A DNA stretch of 64,000 nt from Rhynchosporium graminicola. Lineage: Eukaryota; Ascomycota; Leotiomycetes; Helotiales; Ploettnerulaceae. The notes beneath the pieces were generated by a model, which worked only from the letters and a program-made list of their open reading frames with translations, made no database searches and had not been told where the DNA came from. Location of the stretch: positions 1 to 64,000 of the forward strand of contig FJUW01000033.1 in the NCBI GenBank assembly GCA_900074885.1, in the 5' to 3' direction. Shown in pieces: positions 24,185 to 35,228 of the stretch. Within the stretch, counting starts at the first letter, position 1; each line of letters opens with the position of its first letter. Position numbers and translations under genes: made by a program.

Positions 24185-27100
24185 TTACGCGGCAGTTGCC
24201 TCTTTAACCTCGCTGGCTGGCTTAGCTGCTCCGGTATCGGCTTTTCCGATCTCTGCCTCCTTACTTTCATCCGCCTGCACTTCTCGTTGAACAGCTGGGA
24301 TTTCTCCAGGGGCTTGCTCTGGCTTGCCAGCAGTCGACGAGTCGGGACCTTCAACATCCGGATGAGGAGGTGCGACTGGTTTGGGATCTTCGGGCTTGGC
24401 AAGCTCATTTCCTTGAGCATCGACTAGACGAGTACGGGTCTCGTAACGTGTCTTGAACTCGACTTTGCCTTCGAGTTCCTTGACCTGTTCTGGAGACAGA
24501 AGGTTGCCATCTTGGTCTCTGTACTCGACCTTCTCTTCACGAGAAACGACGCTTTGGCCAGGAACCAGAGGAGGTGGTGAGACCTTTGGTTCTGCCGGAG
24601 CTTCGGAAATACCAGCTTGGACTTCTACGATTGGCTTCTGTACACCCGCAACTGGTGGAGGTGCAACGGGAGCGTCGGTTGGAAGCAGAGGTGAATCAGT
24701 CTTGGAAATACCGCCGTTAACATTCACGGCCTGAGCGGAGTATTGAGAGTACTGGGAAGAAGTTTAGTCATAGTTCAGGAAGGTCTATCGGGGGTGTGAA
24801 ATTGCTTACATCATCGAAGAAGGTGTTGCAATCCCAGTCCCAAGTGCCAATCAGCTTAGCTTTTGCGCAAGCTGATTTTGTCCATGGATTTCCGTATGCA
24901 AGAGGAGAGTATATTCCGAAGGCGACGATAGTGAGTGATAGAAAGGCGACTATACCGAGACGGCCGACCAATGGGTTCTCACGGAGACCGATGCCAGGGA
25001 TACGGGCAGTGATGTGATCGTACATCTGGCAAAGAGCAATAACCGCAAAGTAAAGTGCTGGGAAATAGTGATGGAGGAACAATTGACGCTGGAGAAGGTA
25101 GAATGGGAAGTAGTGGAAAGCCCATGCCAGTACCATCATGCCGACCTCGTAGTCGAAGCGCTTGAAGATCACGTTGCCGTAATCATTGAAGCCTCGCTGC
25201 CATCTAAGAACAGCGAAGCCCTTAAAGATGACATAGATGGCGACTGCCAAAGTAGATGTCCACCAAACAACTGGGTTGCCAATGAGATAAATTTGGCGAT
25301 GGTCCTTGCCCCAAAAGTTGATACCACGCTTGAGGATTGGCCAAGAATCTGGTCGAGAGTCCCAGGCGTGAGATTCAACAAGTCCGGCGTTAGTGTGGTA
25401 CATGACTCTTTGCAACTCCCAGAACTTGCCCAAGAAGCCAGGGTTTCTGTAGTTGACTTTCTCCGCCTCGGCTCCCAAAAGGGGATGCTCATTCTGCTCG
25501 ATATACCAGACGCTATTTGGAAGAGTTCCCCCCTTTGCACAAGTAACCTCTTGCTGCTCAGATGCCCACTCAGGAAGCTTGACCTTGTGGGAGAAAAGAA
25601 CGCAACCAGTCATCACATGAACAAGCTTGAATTTGGTCTCAATGGTTCGGAGGCGTTGCTTGGCTTCTACGCCTTCGGACATCTTCTTGATAATTTCAAC
25701 TCTGAAGTAGTCGTTGGCATCACCTTCGAATCCTTCATATCCGTAGGCAGAAGCTTCGTTTTGCCATTCGGCCTCGGTAACAGGTGGTCGTACATCGTGA
25801 GAATGAAGACGTCGGCTAGTGCTCAAGTGGAACAGCTTGATGGTATCGCCGTCCTTGACAAAATTTGGAGGGCTAAGAGCATCCCAAGCAAGAGATCCGT
25901 TGATCGGTTGTCCGTTAGAATCAAGAGGTTGGGTCATATTCTCCAGGAGCCAGACGTTGTTCTCATCCTTGTGAGGATAGAGAGTGATTTGTTGCTGCTT
26001 GCTCCCAGTTGGATACATAAGGTTGTGCGAATGCAAGTATCCTCCCTGGGTGTTGTGATGTCTAATGCTGACTCGGCTACCAAGTGCGACGTCAACAGGA
26101 ACATCTTGCATAGCCTTTGAGTTTAGGGTAGCCTGGAATTCTGAGCTCATAAATCCATCTCCGTCTCCTGGGTTGACCAAGCAAAGGAAGTGAATTCCAA
26201 ACATAGCCATATAAAACGCGATTGGGATGACAATGAGGCAGAAGACTCTCGATACCACATGCTTTGCGAAAATGCGCTATAATGATCAGCAAGATCCCTG
26301 ATATATGTTAACTTTCAGTACTTACAGGGGTGACGGTCTTCGTGTCTCCGAGAAGTACCCAGAGTTGCAAAATGGTCAAGCTGCCAACCCATGCGATTGT
26401 GAGGAAACCAACCCACTTGACGCTGGCTGTCGCGCCCAATCCGAGACCAGTCATGGCCAACCAGAACCACCATGTTGGCTGGAAAGCCTTTGTAGGGCCT
26501 AGCTCGTGTTGATTCGTGAAAGATGTGAAGGCCAACCCGGTGAATGCGGTGAAAATCATGAGGGGAGAATCGAGAAGGATCAATCGTGCTTGAGTGAGGA
26601 GGCCGTTCTCTGAGGGTAGGATTAGCCAATGATCTTGACTCCAATCACACTTCAATTTACTTACCAAAAACGATCAACAAAGCACCCATTGCCGCAGTCC
26701 AAGTTCTGCAGCCAACAGCCTTCAGAGTCAAGAACATCGTCGGGACCAGCAAAATACCGCAGAGAGCTGGTAGCATTCTCATGGCCACGTATGGCACACC
26801 AGGCTCAACGTAGTCCTTTCCAATATCCTTGAAATCAAAGTCTCCATTAAATCCAGCCAACCATCCAGCGAGTGTAAGAAGCAGTTTTGCGAGCGGTGGG
26901 TGCACATCCATAAAGAACTTCCCCTTGATATATTTCGATGCGAATCCTCCAAAGCTGCACGCACGTTAGCATTTGGGCAAGTATTTGGAAAATTGGAATA
27001 TGCATACTGGACTTCATCGAACACCACACTGCTTGGTTGGTAGATTCTGAAACATCTGATCACAGCGGCCAGAAAAGTAACAGCTATCATGATTTGGTAG

Positions 27101-27243
27101 TCGGTTCCTGGCAGGAGGAAGATATCGTTGTCTTCTACGCCCTCGGAGGCATAGTCGTTTGGCTTCTTGATAATTGCTCGTTTTGAAGGGGTCCGAACAG
27201 TCTGCGCAGGCACTGGTGTGCCATCATTCTTAACAAGAGCCAT
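24185..27243 (-). CDS. pmt1: Dolichyl-phosphate-mannose--protein mannosyltransferase, PMT1 family (PmtB type)
   Basis: Transfers mannose from dolichyl-phosphate mannose to Ser/Thr of secretory proteins in the ER membrane; PMT1-family enzymes normally pair with PMT2-family partners. Five exons (minus): 27243-27008, 26954-26665, 26609-26326, 26276-24810, 24751-24185, with introns of 49-58 bp; 947 aa. The essential DE pair lies in FDEVHFGG (D76, E77), followed by MDVHPPLAK. Membrane helices span about 45-325, the luminal MIR region about 330-525, and more helices run to about 755. Exon 5 adds a hydrophilic Pro/Glu-rich tail of about 188 residues containing VEYRDQDGN and TRYETRTRLVD, which together with the length points to PMT1 rather than PMT2 or PMT4. 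I start at 27243 (MALVKND), the first ATG in frame. The antisense frame of 368 codons opposite exon 4 is a shadow. Confidence 0.95.
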
Positions 27244-28565
27244 GATGGCAGATGTGTTGATGGTCAAGTCGGGTGAGGTAGGGAGAGAAGAGAGAGAAAG
27301 CCTGGCTCAAGGGGATCGCACGCGTTTCTCCTGAGGTACACTTCCAGAAAGCCCAGGTGAAATCGTAATCAATCCCTAATAGAACGTAAAGAAGAAGTCA
27401 CAGCAGAATTAAAAGTGCAGCATCGAAAATAAGGGTGAAGGAAGGAACGGTGCTCGATAGTTGGGCGTAGAGTCCGCTTTATGGAATTGGGGAAAATACT
27501 TGTTTGGACCTGGTCGTCTCTATCCCTTAAATCATGAAGCCAGATCGGCCACCCACCACGGCTGGGAAAACTGACGGGCCGCGACAGGCTGCATGGCACA
27601 CATTAGTGCTGAAACCCAGGTTCAGATAGCCAGCTAAGACTTTGTTTTTAATATTTATTTGATTTTCACTTCGTAGTTCGTAGATTATGGGAGTTTTTAT
27701 GAAGCTTTGATGCCATTTCATACTATCAGATCGCGCCGAAACATCGCGTCGAAATAAAGCTTCTGATGAAAAGTCCATAGCTTCAACTAAATTTAGATAC
27801 ATGAAAGTTCCAAATATAGTTAAGCGTTGCCGGAGCTTCAGACGAGGCTGACTTGAATAGAAAGTTAAATGAATGCAAGGAATAAATACGGGTCCTTATG
27901 AACAGTCGATGGTACTGGTGTTGTATTTTTGTTTGAATGACCAAATTCATTCGAGGTTCTCAAATTGATTCCTTCATGCTTAATTTAGACGTTCATCCCA
28001 AAATCTCGTTGACTCTCTCATACAGCAATAGGACTACTTCTATGCTCCTGAAGGTTTTGCCCGCTATCCTTTCTATTGCGAGACTGCAAAGTATCACTTT
28101 TGATCGTACTAGATTACCATGACAAATTGGGAGTTGTTTTCTTGTGAAAGCAATTCGCAGTACCTCGTCTACAATACAACAGTCGATCCCAACTGCAAGC
28201 TAGTAACCCATCGCTATTCCAATTGACATTCTCTAGAAACCATCCTTTCCCCACTTGTTGTACTTCTCGTGAAGCTCCTAAAATATTTGTTGTTAGCAGT
28301 ATTCGTCGAAGCTATTCTCGAACCATCTTCCTTTATTTATCTAACTGGAGATATATGTGCGGCAACTGAAGTCAGAGCCAGGGAAATTTATGCTCATGGT
28401 TTCCTCCAAGTCCCGCTCATTCCAAGCTCCAATTGAGATGTTTGGGTCCAGTGACAAGCTTCGTTCAGGTCGGGCATGCGGCATCGCATTGTTTCCTTGA
28501 ACGTGGATTTCCTCGACCCGTCCTAGTCGCATCCATCTCCTCCACCATTCGAACCATATCTTTTG
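27244..28565. other. Intergenic: PMT1 promoter side and 3' flank of the small membrane-protein gene
   Basis: About 1.3 kb upstream of PMT1. Short open frames occur on both strands but none has a domain or closes as a spliced gene. I see no RNA gene or repeat. Confidence 0.5.
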
Positions 28566-29088
28566 CTATAACTGCGACTCCGATTCCCCATCCATCGACG
28601 TAGGACAAGAAAGAAATGACCGTACCTTTGGCAAGTTGACGTTTGGTACAATGACGCTGTGCAAAGCACTAGGGGCGTCCTTGGGAGCCTTGTTTGGGTC
28701 TCCACCGGGGTGATATTGGTACTTGCCCTCGATGCCCTCTTTCTGCCATGGCATGCTTCCTTCAGCAATGGAAACCTTGGCCTCGGATGTCGCTGAGGTG
28801 GGCTTGCGGCCTGTAGAAAGGTCAATTGTGTCCTAGGTATCGTCGACAAGAGAAGCAGATATACCGAAGTAGAATCCTGCAAGACCGAAGGCTCCAGACA
28901 TGATACCCAATAGAATCTGGAGGCGGGGGTTAGCTTTGTATTAATTGTAAAGGTGCTGGACGGAATTATACAAATAATTCTGGGTCTTTCTTTGCTCCCT
29001 TTTTCAATACGTGTTCATCGTTCTTGGTGGCAGCTTCGGCGGCTCTCATGAGAGTTGGCCTCATCGCTCGGTAAAGTGTTGGTCTCAT
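28566..29088 (-). CDS. Small single-helix membrane protein, probably mitochondrial; 3' end unresolved
   Basis: Not recognised by name. Exons (minus): 29088-28972, 28916-28865 and 28810-28626, giving 118 residues ending VIVPNVNLPK, then a GT (GTACGG) that may be a donor. If that site is not spliced, translation continues to a stop at 28566-28568. The N-terminus is Arg-rich with few acids (MRPTLYRAMRPTLMRAAEAA), as in a mitochondrial presequence. Residues about 39-57 (ILLGIMSGAFGLAGFYFG) form one glycine-rich helix, with RKP just after it. The hydrophilic remainder contains MPWQKEGIEGKYQYHPGGDP. The layout resembles small accessory subunits of inner-membrane respiratory complexes, but that is an analogy only. 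Introns are 54-55 bp. An alternative last exon using the AG near 28570 would give a different tail, which I could not confirm. Confidence 0.7.
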
Positions 29089-30625
29089 TGTGTTCGTTCG
29101 TTGTTTGTGTTGTGGTTCGAATTGGCTGTAGGTAGGGTAAGTGGTTCGAATCTTGCGCCTCCCATTCGCAATCACAATCGGCAGCTCGCGGGTCTTGGTG
29201 TTTTAGGCCGATTTACCGGAGGTGGGAGTACATTCTTCCGAAGAATACCTAGTATCTCCCGCCTCAAAGGTCCCGTCAGTACGTGTTAGCTTGCTAATAA
29301 TCAGGTAGGTAGGTAGGTAGGTAGGTAGGTAGATACTTCACGGCTTTCTTTACTGGCAATAGAAGTTCATCATATGTTACCATTTCCATGTAAATCCAAC
29401 CATCGGCTGTGGAGGCTCCATTCTGTCTTTATCCAATTTGAAGGTACCTGGCTTCGGGGAGCTCTTGACGTCCAGTAGATCCCTCAAGCCTCTAAGGACT
29501 CGCCACGAAAATGCCATGCTTCCTTGAATGATTCAATGGCACTGTCTACGCGATCCGTTGTTTATTGTACTCGACCCTCATGAGAATTACTATGCTGGTT
29601 CTAGCCGAGAGTTCCTTGAATTGAGATCTGTAACTCTCGTTTGGTATTGTATCACCAAAGCATGAATGGACGAACCACTGCACTCTCTTCTGCACGTTTC
29701 CTTGTCCTCATACCATCGCACCAAATCACCATTGGAGCGAGGCTGAGGAAGTTCGTCTCTGGTGAAGCGAATTTGCAAGATCGTCGTGAATCCACAGTTA
29801 AGTTATGTAAAGCTTGTGTGACTTTAGACTATTACATTGTGTTGTAATTTTCGTGAGATATGTTTAGGACGTGAAAGACGAGTTGCGATAATCGATTGTA
29901 GCTAGCGGTATGCAATCCGCCGAAGACGAATGTCCCATCGCACCGAAGCTTGTTCATGATCCGGTCCTTGACTCTCATCCCGTCCGTGTACTTATATTAT
30001 AATAAATGCATCCTCTGGTCATACTTATATCGTGCAGCGGTTCTCCTGGGTGCCAACCTCTCATGCCCTGTTTTCAGGCTTCTAGGAAACCCGATCGAGC
30101 GGCATTTGGATTCCGGATGTGGTGTGTGCAGTGTAAGTGTGTATAGGTACTGTATGTAGAGCGCTTGGACCTGGTCCTTTGCAGATGTACTGTATACAGT
30201 AAGTACAATACTGACTGTACTGTACGTCCTGTAAGCACAGGTCTCTCGCCTTGCTTCGCCTCGTCCCCCCCTTTGGCATTGGCAGCGACGATTCGCGCGC
30301 TCAGACTTCCAAATACAATAATAGACCAGCATTTGCACCACACACTCCTTACTTTACAATCAATCAATAAATCAATCAATCAGTCACTAAATTAATGTCA
30401 CCAGCGATACTCGTTTCATTCGATCAGTTCTGTTCATCCTCTGCACTTCTTTCTTCGCATTACACGTCGCGCTCACGACTATGAGTGATTAATTTCCGTA
30501 TGACACTTACCTCAACGCGCTAGCCGACTTCACCTATATGTGCATACTGTCACGGTCTGAAGGATTGAGGAATGTTATGAGATACAAGTCTTGGAGAAGA
30601 GAAGCACCCCTCTTCAGCCGCGGCG
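29089..30625. other. Intergenic between divergent small membrane-protein gene and ERF2
   Basis: About 1.5 kb serving two divergent promoters. It contains a tetranucleotide microsatellite (29303-29331) and, near 30130-30230, an imperfect run of TGTACTGTA-type repeats. No supported gene. Confidence 0.5.
29303..29331. repeat. (AGGT)n microsatellite
   Basis: Seven perfect tandem AGGT units. The same GGTAGGTA word recurs in other intergenic gaps of this window. Confidence 0.9.
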
Positions 30626-32673
30626 ATGGCGTCTCAGGACAACACAACGACGTTCCCACACCCGCCGACAATCGAAGAACCGAGTCAAGTCGCAAACTCC
30701 GAGGCAGGAGACGTTGAGAGTATCCTGTCATCGCGGATGACAGACATTGCCTCCGAGGATGGGAGCGATCGAGTGGTAGACCCCGCGCTGGGCTCGAATA
30801 TACAGCAACCTGGTCAACGACGTAGCGTTCAAACGAATGCTTCGAGACCGACTACGGGCATGACTGGAGTTTCCAATCAACGGAGCGCATGGTCCCAAGC
30901 ACCAGCATCTCGAAGAGGGCACGCCTCTATGAACAGTACAGCAAGAGCAAGTGTCTCGACAACTGCCGGCCCAAGACCGAAAAGTGGCAGGTCCCATGCG
31001 CCATCTCTCACTTCGCACGCCTTCTTTCGACCCATGAGTTCACAAAGACTACAAGCGCAAAGAGGAGGTTCAAGGCCACCTCCTCTGACACAGCAGGTCG
31101 TTACTGAGAGTCTCTCTCAAGGAGGTGGAGTGGTCAGGAGTAATGTCAATCAGAATAAGGCAGCCAGACTAGGAGATGATCTGGATGGACCAGCTCCACC
31201 TTCGAGAGGGACGGAGATGACTGAGCAGGAGACAATGGAGAGAGTTACAGCCACTACAAGTCCTACCCGTGGTCATTACCCAACCGGAAGTCTCACGGAC
31301 AGCGTACGACCTTTGCAACGGGGCCTACCAAATCCCGGCGGCCTCAGCATTGCAATCGACAAGAGTTATCAGAATGGAAACGGGCTTGCAATACCTTCCA
31401 AGTCCCCGCGGTCATTTCGCTCTAGCTTTCTTCTCCCAAATCGTGGGGATATAACCCCTGGTAGTCCTAATCGAAGTAGTAAAGGGAGGGAAAAGTTATC
31501 TTCTATTGCGTCTTCTCCCGGTCTGACATCAGTTGATCCATCTAAAAACGTTCACAAAAAAGTAAAGCTCGGTAGCAATTACGAGTATTTTACTGGCAAC
31601 ACGATATTTTTCTGGGGAGGAAGAATACAGAATACGCGACATAGGCCTATCAACATCGCTACAGGACTTTTGTTTGTGGTTCCTGGAGCACTCTTCTTTG
31701 TATTCTCAGCTCCTTGGTTATGGCACAATATCTCGCCTGCGATACCAATCGTTTTCGCCTACCTTTACTATCTGGCATTCTCATCCTTCATTCATGCTTC
31801 CATTTCTGATCCAGGAGTAAGTTCTCTTTTCACTCCATATAGAATGCTTCTGACCTTTCTCAGATTCTCCCTCGGAACCTTCACCCAATGCCGCCCCCAG
31901 AAGAGAATGAAGATCCACTTCGGCTAGCACCACCAACAAACGACTGGACTATGATCAAATCGGCTCAATCTGCAACAGCGGCCATGGAAGTTCCAACCAA
32001 ATATTGCAAGACATGCAACATCTGGCGACCCGCTCGTGGTCACCATTGTCGTATATGTGACAATTGTATCGAGACTCAAGACCACCACTGTGTCTGGATC
32101 AACAACTGCGTAGGCCGCCGTAACTACAGATACTTCTTTACATTCGTCACAACCGGAACGCTCGTCAGCCTCTATCTCCTCGGCGCAAGTCTGACCCAAA
32201 TCCTGGTTTACATGAATCGGCAAAACATCTCCTTCGGCGCAGCAATAGACCATTTTAGAGTCCCATTCGCGATGGTCATCTACGGTGCTCTCGGCACACC
32301 TTATCTCCTAGCTCTAATGGTCTACCATCTCTTCCTCATGGGCCGGGGTGAAACAACGAGAGAATACCTCAATTCGCATAAATTCCTCAAGAAAGACCGC
32401 CATCGACCTTTCACTCAAGGTAGCGTCATTAAGAATTGGCTGGTCGTTTTATGTCGGCCTCGGCCTCCTACGTACTTGAACTTTAAGCGGGAATACGAAG
32501 AGGGTGATCAGCGTTTTGGAGAGCGGAAGGGAAAACGCACGGCGCCTCTGGTGAAAGAAGTTCAGGGTAAAGGTGTAGCCATGGAGATGCAAGATGTTGC
32601 GGCGGCCGAGAGAGGCTTTCAAGGCCCTACGGCATTGAGAGGTGGTAATGGCAATGGGCGGCCTCAGACATAA
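30626..32673 (+). CDS. erf2: DHHC palmitoyltransferase, ERF2 type
   Basis: Protein S-acyltransferase; yeast Erf2 with Erf4 palmitoylates Ras at the ER. Two exons, 30626-31816 and 31864-32673, joined in phase across a 47-bp intron, encode 666 aa. Residues 1 to about 300 are Ser/Pro/Gly-rich and probably disordered. Two helices lie about 345-390 (INIATGLLFVVPGALFFVF and a second), ending HASISDPG and, after the splice, ILPRNLHP. The cysteine-rich domain spans about 444-494: KYCKTCNIWRPARGHHCRICDNC, then the catalytic DHHC (C473) in QDHHCVWINNCVG. Two more helices follow, then a cytosolic tail with a conserved YLNFKREYEEGD-like patch. The splice is supported by continuity of the SDPGILPRNLHP motif. 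Start chosen at the first ATG after an upstream stop-rich leader; no ambiguity in the core. Confidence 0.95.
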
Positions 32674-35058
32674 TATAATTGGTCCTGCGGTCCTGCCATT
32701 AATCTGTATGTTATTTTTTTTGCGTTGGAACACGTTGACAATTTCTTTTTCTTTGTGTTTTCTTCTTAATAGCGGTTGGGACTGGGAAGGGAGCCTGAAG
32801 GGGGCCTGGTGGCAGGATGACAAACTGCTTGAATACTACGTAGTGTTAATATTTTCTTTCGTGTCTTGAAAGATTAGAGGAGAAGCAATACCTCCGATAT
32901 GGGACCCGGCCTCACGGCCTGGATTCTTCATTATCATAGAGCGGGCGAAGAGGGACGGAGACTTAGTAGAAAAGTGGGATTAGGGGAGAAGTGTGAGAGA
33001 TGTGGATATGAGTGAGAGAGACGACTGTGTATAATTGGGATAGGATGCTGTTGTGCTATAGATATACCCCGATGTTAGTTACTGTCTAGTTGTACTTGCT
33101 GCTTTGCATTCCTTGTTGAAACTCTTACAATTCGTTTCGATGTCAGTATGTGCAATGCTCTCGTCCAGATTTGACAAATCCAACAAGTGCTGGATGGGTG
33201 AAGTACAGTCAGGAATATGTTCTCGTGGAGTATTGCGTTTTTGGTGTTTCAATATTCCGTTGGAATTACGAGCCTGGCACTGGCTCAGCTCAATTCCCAT
33301 CTCATATCCCCGAGACCAAACCGCGTCACGCAAAACTAGACCGATATCTCGCAGCGGCTGCTATACCGGTTGACCACCAAGAATTCCAACAGCAAAAGAA
33401 CAGCTCCACAGTCTTCAATAATCTGCCAACGAGGGAGCTGTTTCGCGTGCTATAATTTTTCCAAAATTCTCCATCACGGCGCGTCTCTAGCTTCACAGTT
33501 TGACGTCGGAGACAGAACCAGCGAACTCATGGTCTGTATTTGGACACTAGACAAGTTTCAGCCGAGTCAAAGACATGAATATCTTAGGAGAGCTCATAAT
33601 GTAAATATTGATCACGAGAGATGCTGTGAGGAAAGCTCTCTTTGGATGAGAAACGTCAAGCTTGTGTCGTGTCAGTTGAGTAATGACCTATAGAGAGAGG
33701 GCTAACACTCAAATGCGGAAGGGGCAGGAGGGTGATTTTCAAAGGAAGATAGGAGGATATGCCTTCGGCGTCTACTCGAGGAAGTGACTGTTTGTGTTGA
33801 AAGAGCTGTAGACAAGGTAGGTAAACTCATCCGTTGCGAAGCGAATCCTTGCAAGTACAATGTAACATCACAACCCCCGATTTCATAAACACAGAAGTCT
33901 TTCAGGATGTCACCCAAAATTCAGTTCAGCGTGAAATGGATATTTGGTGACTGTAGAGAAATCTGAGCCTTGGATAGTGAGTTTGCAACTGGATTCCTGA
34001 ATCGTTCCTGTTGGATATGAAATTGCCTGACTTTTGTTTAGAGAATCGAGGAGTCTGGACTAGAAATGTAGGGCGGTTTCGGTGCTGAGGACCGTTTGGG
34101 AATCCTTTGGTGGTACTCTCAGTGACAGATATTGTCGTCGTCAAAATTGTATTATAATCAATTGTTTGTGAAGAAGCCTTTAGTCAAAAACTTGGATATC
34201 TAGGTTCAGCCAAGTTTTTGGGCACCAGTTCTAGGATACCTCGATCATAAGGACGACCCTCCGAATGCTGAAGCAGCCAAAGTGGGAAAGTCATCTCCGA
34301 CTATGGGAAAGAAAAATCCATTGTTTGGTGGAGACAAACAGGGTAAGCTCAAGAGCTACCACTAGAATTTCATTCAGACAGGTCATGTTCTCGCTCTGAT
34401 ATTTGAAGGAGATGGAACGTCCAAGCACCCAGATGACGAGCAGGAGATCAATTTATTAAGTGTGTACCTCCTGTACCCATCAGGCTAGCTTTGGAAGCCA
34501 ACATTCTGATGATGGTTGCGGAATGCAGAAGTGTTGATTCGCAAATTTCGCGAATTTCTCGCCTGGATCTATCTGCCAATGGCACAATTAGTGTTAGAAG
34601 CTACCCCAAAGTGCTTTCGAGGGATATAAAGCATCCTGTAGCGTAGTGATTTCGAGACTATGATTGATTGGTGTTAGGAATTAGAGCATATTAAGTGAAC
34701 GGTACCTAACAAACGTCGCTATATATATCGTTTGCATCCAGTGGCTCGAGCATCAATGTGAAGCTGTAACAAGTCACATTTTTCTCTAAGGTACTCTGCA
34801 CAATTGAAGATCCCGGGTGTAATATGTACCAAATGGCTATTCTTGGAATCCATCTTTTATACGAATTCTCCAATTCCTTATATCAATTTCTGTTTTACAA
34901 ACCATGAGCAATGTTGAGGGTGAAAATAAAATCTCTGCAAAGTAGTGGGGACGTCCACGATAACTCGGTAAAATCTACTTCCTCGCACAACTCCGAGCTC
35001 TCCATAAATTATTTCCTCGATCATATATGCTAATGAAGCTCGCTCATACATGAATTCC
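32674..35058. other. Gene-poor intergenic stretch, one doubtful exon pair
   Basis: About 2.4 kb. Small open frames on both strands lack domains. The only stretch that looks coding is 34217-34480 (see separate entry). The interval 35021-35030 contains a TATA-like word about 35 bp ahead of the tRNA gene. Confidence 0.4.
34217..34480 (+). pseudogene. Doubtful two-exon coding remnant of unknown function
   Basis: Plus strand from about 34217 reads a charged segment (VLGYLDHKDDPPNAEAAK, later MGKKNPLFGGDKQ) up to a GTAAGC donor at 34342. After a CAG at about 34374-34376, it continues TGHVLALIFEGDGTSKHPDDEQE and stops near 34480. No start codon is visible upstream; a stop precedes it unless an acceptor at TAG near 34213 is used. 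The putative intron of about 35 bp is short for this genome. I do not recognise the protein. It may be an exon remnant of a decayed gene or chance. Confidence 0.2.
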
Positions 35059-35210
35059 GGACGGATGGCCGAGCTGGTTATGGCGCCAGGTTAAGGTTTC
35101 CTTAGCAACAATCTCCTGGTCACGAAAGTGGCGTGGGTTCGGTATGTGTTCATGTGGACATCGTATCACCGCGCAAGTGCTAATTCGTAAACAGAGTCCC
35201 ACTCCGTTCA
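35059..35210 (+). tRNA. tRNA-Leu(AAG) with anticodon-loop intron and a GT-AG insertion in the T-loop
   Basis: Acceptor arms GGACGGA (35059-35065) and TCCGTTC (35203-35209) pair over seven positions (one G-T). The A-box TGGCCGAGCTGG matches consensus. The anticodon stem CCAGG/CCTGG (35086-35090, 35115-35119) encloses TTAAGG (anticodon AAG), a 17-nt intron and one loop base. The variable arm CAC-GAAA-GTG fits the long arm of tRNA-Leu. T-stem halves GTGGG and CCCAC pair, but the loop is interrupted after TTCG by 53 nt (35142-35194); joining gives the perfect loop TTCGAGT. The discriminator base is A at 35210, and a T5 run follows at 35224-35228. Function is uncertain because the B-box is split; it could be a pseudogene. 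Confidence 0.8.
35142..35194 (+). other. 53-nt spliceosomal-intron-like insertion inside the tRNA T-loop
   Basis: It begins GTATGT, has GTGCTAAT as a branch-site-like word with the branch A about 12 nt before the end, and ends ACAG. Length matches the 47-58 bp introns of neighbouring protein genes. It interrupts GGTTCG|AGTCC, the B-box. Position within the T-loop is not a site cut by the eukaryotic tRNA splicing endonuclease. The junction can shift by one G. Confidence 0.7.
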
Positions 35211-35223
35211 AACGAGATTTCGA

Positions 35224-35228
35224 TTTTT
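35224..35228 (+). terminator. Pol III T-run terminator of the tRNA-Leu gene
   Basis: Five consecutive T bases start 14 bp after the discriminator base of the tRNA, the usual form and distance for RNA polymerase III termination. Confidence 0.6.

Noticed and set aside
24453..24734. Plus-strand frame opposite PMT1 exon 5
   Set aside because: Shadow of the Pro/Glu-rich tail of PMT1.
25014..26120. 368-codon plus-strand frame
   Set aside because: Exact antisense shadow of PMT1 exon 4, whose conserved motifs are on the minus strand.
28341..28532. 63-codon minus-strand frame below the small membrane-protein gene
   Set aside because: Could be a last exon only if a weak AG is used; no continuity of recognisable protein, so not included in the model.
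29100..29165. GGTTCGAA-like words suggesting a tRNA B-box
   Set aside because: No A-box, cloverleaf or terminator around them.
29997..30379. Overlapping 114- and 101-codon minus-strand frames
   Set aside because: Several frames are open at once over TGTACTGTA-type repeats; typical of repeat-driven openness, no domain.
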